Shown here piece by piece: positions 6,334 to 9,137 of a DNA stretch of 9,137 nt. This stretch comes from an uncultured Oscillospiraceae bacterium (GTDB lineage Bacteria; Bacillota; Clostridia; Oscillospirales; Oscillospiraceae), in assembly GCA_900758315.1 (NCBI GenBank), contig CAAERF010000476.1, positions 1 to 9,137 of the forward strand. The letters are read 5' to 3'. The position numbers were made by a program, and so were the translations under genes. Position 1 is the first letter of the stretch. Each line of letters starts with the position of its first letter. Below the pieces are notes generated by a model. That model was not told the origin of the DNA, ran no database searches, and saw nothing but the letters and a program-made list of their open reading frames with translations.

Positions 6334-7263
6334 ATGAGCGCAGGCGTTGTTGCAACCCAGATGATCATCATCTTTCTGTTCATGATCATCGGATATGTTC
6401 TGACGAAAAAGGGGAAGTTTTCCGAGACGACCTCCAACGATATGTCCTTCCTGATTATCAATATCTGCTGTCCGGCGATGATGCTCTCCGGCGTCCTGTC
6501 CGACCAGTCCATCACCACCGCGCACCTGATCGAGATGGGAATCGTGGTCGTTTTGACCTACGCCGTTCTGATTCTGCTGGCCATGCTGATCGGACCACTC
6601 CTGCGGGTGAAGAAGGATCAGCGGAAGTACTATAAAATGATGACCGTGTTCGGCAACATCGGCTTTATCGGCTACCCGGTGATCAACGCGGTGATCGGCG
6701 GCAGTGGGATGCCCTACGCCGCCCTGTTCAACCTGGGCTTCAACCTGCTGATCTTTACTTACGGCGTGATCGTCCTCAACCAGGACGCAGAGGGCCAGAA
6801 GCAGCGGTTACAGTGGAAAAAGCTGATCAACGCGGGGACGGTGTCCGGTGTGCTGGCGATCCTGGCGCTGATCTTCAAGCCGACGGTGCCCACGGCGGTG
6901 CTCAACTGTCTGGACTACCTGGGAAATATCATGACCTTTATGACGGTGGCCATCATCGGCCACTCTCTGGCCCATATTCCGCTGAAGAAGGTGTTCCGTG
7001 ACGGGCGGATCTACCTGTTTGTGGCCCTGCGCTATGTGCTGGTTCCCATTGCGGTGGGGCTGGTGATGAAGCAGTTCATTCACGATGCGCTGATGGTCAA
7101 TGTCACCATGCTGCTCATCGCGATGCCGGCGGCCAACATGCCGCTGATGCTGGCCCAGCAGGCGGGTCAGGAGACCGAGACGCTGACCAAGGGCATTGTG
7201 GTCAGCACGACCCTGTCTATCATTACCATCACCCTGGTCACAACGGTGGTCAACTGGCTGTGA
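6334..7263 (+). CDS. AEC (auxin efflux carrier) family transporter
   Basis: A 309-residue membrane protein with about ten hydrophobic segments (near 5-23, 38-54, 63-88, 104-122, 128-148, 165-182, 193-212, 226-246, 252-274 and 287-307) in two similar halves. The crossover-region motif FGNIGFIGYP (106-115) in the first half and AMPAANMP (263-270) in the second are characteristic of AEC/malate-permease-type proteins, which carry organic or amino-acid anions. The substrate cannot be read here. A GGAGGAG lies 12 bases before the ATG and a weaker AGGTG five bases before it, so the start is reasonable but not optimal. It has its own promoter, is divergent from the carbamoyltransferase gene, and is followed after 41 bases by a small VOC protein, probably in the same transcript. 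Confidence 0.9.
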   Translation: MSAGVVATQMIIIFLFMIIGYVLTKKGKFSETTSNDMSFLIINICCPAMMLSGVLSDQSITTAHLIEMGIVVVLTYAVLILLAMLIGPLLRVKKDQRKYYKMMTVFGNIGFIGYPVINAVIGGSGMPYAALFNLGFNLLIFTYGVIVLNQDAEGQKQRLQWKKLINAGTVSGVLAILALIFKPTVPTAVLNCLDYLGNIMTFMTVAIIGHSLAHIPLKKVFRDGRIYLFVALRYVLVPIAVGLVMKQFIHDALMVNVTMLLIAMPAANMPLMLAQQAGQETETLTKGIVVSTTLSIITITLVTTVVNWL

Positions 7264-7304
7264 CGGGCGATGGCGCAAAATACTGTGAGAAAAGAGGTTT
7301 TACC

Positions 7305-7673
7305 ATGCAGTTTAAGATGGATCACGAAAACTATAATGTGTCCGACCTGGACAAGTCCCTGGCCTTTTACGAGGAAGCGCTGGGTCTGAAGGAAGTGCGC
7401 CGCAATGTGGCCGAGGACGGCTCCTATATCATCGTGTATGTCGCCAATGAGGCGGCGGATTTCCAGCTGGAGCTGACCTGGATGCGGGACCATCCCCAGA
7501 AGTACGACCTGGGCGAGTGCGAGTTCCACCTGGCCTTCCGCGTGGACGACTACGAGGCCGCCTACCAGAAGCACAAGGAGATGGGCTGCATCTGCTACGG
7601 CAACGAGAGCATGGGCGTATACTTTATAACAGATCCAGACGGATATTGGGTCGAAATTTGCCCGTATCGATAA
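7305..7673 (+). CDS. glyoxalase I-like VOC-fold protein
   Basis: A 122-residue vicinal-oxygen-chelate protein made of two beta-alpha-beta-beta-beta modules. The four metal-ligand positions of glyoxalase I are all occupied: H7 (KMDHENYNV), E56 (FQLELTW), H75 (EFHLAFRV) and E117 (YWVEICP), and FITDPDGYWVEI (107-118) is the usual C-terminal signature. An active metal-dependent isomerase or lyase is therefore plausible, such as methylglyoxal detoxification through a thiol adduct. Clostridia of this kind often lack glutathione, so the thiol or even the reaction may differ. It is slightly shorter than E. coli GloA (135 residues). AAGAGG (7292-7297) seven bases before 7305 sets the start; a GTG at 7260 overlapping the upstream stop has no ribosome site and would add 15 atypical residues. 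It lies downstream of the AEC permease, likely co-transcribed. Confidence 0.85.
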   Translation: MQFKMDHENYNVSDLDKSLAFYEEALGLKEVRRNVAEDGSYIIVYVANEAADFQLELTWMRDHPQKYDLGECEFHLAFRVDDYEAAYQKHKEMGCICYGNESMGVYFITDPDGYWVEICPYR

Positions 7674-7701
7674 GAAAAAACGGTTGATCGTCTGTAACGG
7701 C

Positions 7702-7733
7702 AAAAGGCCAGGAGCTGAGCAGCTCCTGGCCTT
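7702..7733. terminator. terminator between convergent genes
   Basis: A perfect 13-base stem (7704-7716 with 7721-7733) around a GAGC tetraloop. On the minus strand it is followed by TTTT and lies 58 bases past the lipoprotein stop; on the plus strand the T run is poor (TTCATTACATTCC). It best serves the minus-strand gene and may also stop the AEC/VOC transcript. Confidence 0.75.
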
Positions 7734-7791
7734 CATTACATTCCTTTTAACAGCGTTCAGTTTTTATGTCAGGTTACGAGAAGAATCGAAT

Positions 7792-8904
7792 TTAGGCGGC
7801 AGCTTTCTCAGTCTGTGTATTGTCAGCTGCGGCGTATTCGACGAGGGTCTCAAAGAATCTCAGACAGGTGTCCACGTCACACAGGGCCTTTTCCGGGGTC
7901 TTGTCATACACGGCCAGTCCCACGTCATTCTCGGGATGGAACTGAACACCCAGGCAGAAGGTCTTATCCTGACGCTCAATGCCCTCGATGATGTCGACAC
8001 CGTCGACGGTTTTCTTGGCCACTACGGTGAGGTCGGTTCCCTCTACGCTCTGGATGCACTGATGGTGCCAGGAGGACACGTTGTCCAGGGTGGCGGCGCC
8101 AACGATGTCTTCCATCCACTTGGACGCGCCCTGGACGAGCTCGATGTCATGGCGGGCATAGTCGCGATCCGGAGCGTCGGGCGGCATTCTGTGGGTATCG
8201 TCATAGGTAGCGTTGAGGGATTTGTAGTAGTTCGGGATGTCCTGTACAAAGGTGCAGCCGGAGACAATACCCATCATCTGCTCACCACGGCAGGCGGCCA
8301 GAGTGGGAATATCCTGGTCGATGCAGTATGCCATCAGGGTGTAGTCGGAAATATCGCGGGTGGCGTTGATTCCTTCCCCTTCGTTGTCAACTTTCATGGG
8401 AGTTGCGTACAGAGAGGGGCTGATGTCCTCGCCGCCGATGAAGAACACGCCGTCAACGTCTTCCAGCGCTTCCGCGACGTTGCTGTGGTCGAAGTTGCAG
8501 CTCTTCACCATGTCGGCATATTCCTGCTTGAGCATGCCGCTCTCCTCGACGTAGCTGTCCAGCAGGATGCCGTTGTCGTCATATTCCACATCGGAGATGG
8601 TGATCTGGGGCAGTTCGACAGCAGTGCCGCCGGCCGCCTCGATGACCGCCGTGTAGCTGGCGTATTCGGATTCCACATCCTCATCTCTGGTGTTGTAAGC
8701 CCAGCTGATGCCGATGACCGGTTTGTCAGAGGTTTCCTGGCCTTCTGCCACCTCGCCGGAAGAGACGGTTCCAGCAGAAGAAGTGGGTTCGGTGGAGGAG
8801 GTTGCCGCACTGGTGTTGCCTGCGCCGCAACCGGTGAGCAGTGCACTGCCGATCATGGAGACGGCCAGCACAAGTGCCAACAGTTTGCTGGTATGTTTAT
8901 TCAT
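7792..8904 (-). CDS. lipoprotein with class I glutamine amidotransferase / peptidase C26 domain
   Basis: A 370-residue protein with a lipoprotein signal peptide (basic MNKHTSK, hydrophobic 8-24, lipobox LTGC with C26), a Ser/Thr/Gly-rich linker (27-60) and a class I amidotransferase domain of the PuuD / gamma-glutamyl hydrolase kind. The expected triad is present: nucleophile C205 in AACRGEQ, and H323 with E325 in GVQFHPEND. GGEDISP (157-163) and WHHQ (279-282) also match. It likely hydrolyses a gamma-glutamyl bond outside the membrane. The domain is longer than PuuD (about 254 residues), with about 35 extra residues near 103-139. The start at 8904 follows AAGGGAG by eight bases; earlier in-frame ATGs lack ribosome sites and the earliest overlaps the promoter. 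It is a single gene. The fold and export are well supported; the substrate is not known. Confidence 0.88.
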   Translation of the reverse strand: MNKHTSKLLALVLAVSMIGSALLTGCGAGNTSAATSSTEPTSSAGTVSSGEVAEGQETSDKPVIGISWAYNTRDEDVESEYASYTAVIEAAGGTAVELPQITISDVEYDDNGILLDSYVEESGMLKQEYADMVKSCNFDHSNVAEALEDVDGVFFIGGEDISPSLYATPMKVDNEGEGINATRDISDYTLMAYCIDQDIPTLAACRGEQMMGIVSGCTFVQDIPNYYKSLNATYDDTHRMPPDAPDRDYARHDIELVQGASKWMEDIVGAATLDNVSSWHHQCIQSVEGTDLTVVAKKTVDGVDIIEGIERQDKTFCLGVQFHPENDVGLAVYDKTPEKALCDVDTCLRFFETLVEYAAADNTQTEKAAA

Positions 8905-8965
8905 TATGTGATCTCCCTTCTTTAACATTCTTCCAAAAAACTGAATCACTGTCAAAGTAGTTTGG

Positions 8966-8994
8966 ATTATATCACATTCCACTATAAAAGACAA
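8966..8994 (-). promoter_or_regulatory. promoter of the amidotransferase lipoprotein gene
   Basis: On the minus strand TTGTCT (8989-8994), a 17-base spacer and a perfect TATAAT (8966-8971), about 61 bases upstream of the start codon. A perfect TTGACA also sits downstream at 8950-8955, but no good -10 box follows it. Confidence 0.75.
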
Positions 8995-9014
8995 CTGACA
9001 ACTCTCGCCGTTGC

Positions 9015-9053
9015 AAAAAAATCGGACCGCACCGTTTCCGGTGCGATCCGATT
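9015..9053 (-). terminator. Rho-independent terminator of tRNA-Val
   Basis: A 15-base stem (9039-9053 with 9020-9034) capped, on the minus strand, by a GAAA tetraloop, with one U-G wobble and followed by seven U. It begins seven bases after the tRNA CCA end. On the plus strand the wobble becomes a C-A mismatch and there is no U run, so it works for the minus strand. Confidence 0.93.
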
Positions 9054-9060
9054 GCTACGA

Positions 9061-9137
9061 TGGTGGACGATAACGGATTTGAACCGCTGACCCTCCGCAC
9101 GTCAAGCGGATGCTCTAGCCAGCTGAGCTAATCGTCC
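9061..9137 (-). tRNA. tRNA-Val (anticodon GAC)
   Basis: The 77 bases fold as a full cloverleaf: acceptor GGACGAT/ATCGTCC, D arm GCTC/GAGC with a 9-base loop, anticodon stem TCCGC/GCGGA with loop TTGACGT, a 5-base variable region, T arm AGCGG/CCGTT with loop TTCAAAT, discriminator A, and an encoded CCA. The anticodon GAC reads valine codons GUC and GUU. The 5' end coincides with the end of the window, so whether it is first in a tRNA cluster cannot be seen. Confidence 0.95.

Noticed and set aside
7684..8925. A 413-codon plus-strand open frame opposite the amidotransferase lipoprotein gene
   Set aside because: It is even longer than the real gene, but its protein is Gly/Val/His-rich with no family motif. 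The minus strand carries a signal peptide, catalytic residues, ribosome site and promoter. High-GC codon bias commonly opens the antisense frame.
9061..9137. tRNA-Val as an attachment site for an integrated element
   Set aside because: There is no integrase, no duplicate of the tRNA 3' end and no cargo in the window; the adjacent sequence is simply the tRNA terminator.

Overview
The window looks like chromosomal DNA from a moderately GC-rich, low-oxygen Firmicute, most likely a gut Oscillospirales (the Flavonifractor/Lawsonibacter/Intestinimonas kind of genome). The reasons are strong AGGAGG ribosome sites, sigma-A type promoters with 17-base spacers, a Gram-positive HPr kinase/phosphorylase, and lipoproteins with clostridial signal peptides. 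The genus is an inference; no rRNA or marker gene is present. I see no phage, transposase, CRISPR or defence genes.

Layout. (1) 31-1197, plus strand: a PLP-dependent class I/II aminotransferase, ending at a bidirectional terminator shared with the next, convergent operon. (2) 3908-1256, minus strand: a polar amino-acid ABC importer in the order substrate-binding lipoprotein, permease, ATPase. Between the first two genes lies a 354-base non-coding stretch packed with hairpins and bracketed by two near-identical palindromic repeats. (3) 4118-5068, plus strand: hprK, transcribed divergently from the importer and closed by a strong terminator. (4) 6103-5120, minus strand: ornithine carbamoyltransferase, with a clear promoter and a possible arginine-repressor box. 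(5) 6334-7673, plus strand: an AEC-family permease followed by a small glyoxalase-fold (VOC) protein, divergent from the carbamoyltransferase. (6) 8904-7792, minus strand: a surface lipoprotein carrying a class I glutamine amidotransferase / peptidase C26 domain. (7) 9137-9061, minus strand: tRNA-Val(GAC) with its own terminator.

How it fits together. Most of the genes concern uptake and turnover of amino acids and related organic acids: amino-acid import, transamination, the ornithine/citrulline step, export or import of small anions, and possibly hydrolysis of gamma-glutamyl compounds outside the membrane. HprK links to carbon catabolite control. The genes sit in short independent transcription units, each with recognisable promoters or terminators, so the shared theme is not evidence of one pathway.

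No clear-cut new multi-gene system is visible. The parts most worth a second look are the hairpin array inside the ABC operon, the membrane-anchored amidotransferase with an extra segment of about 35 residues, and the loss of the usual ligand-binding arginine in the substrate-binding protein.
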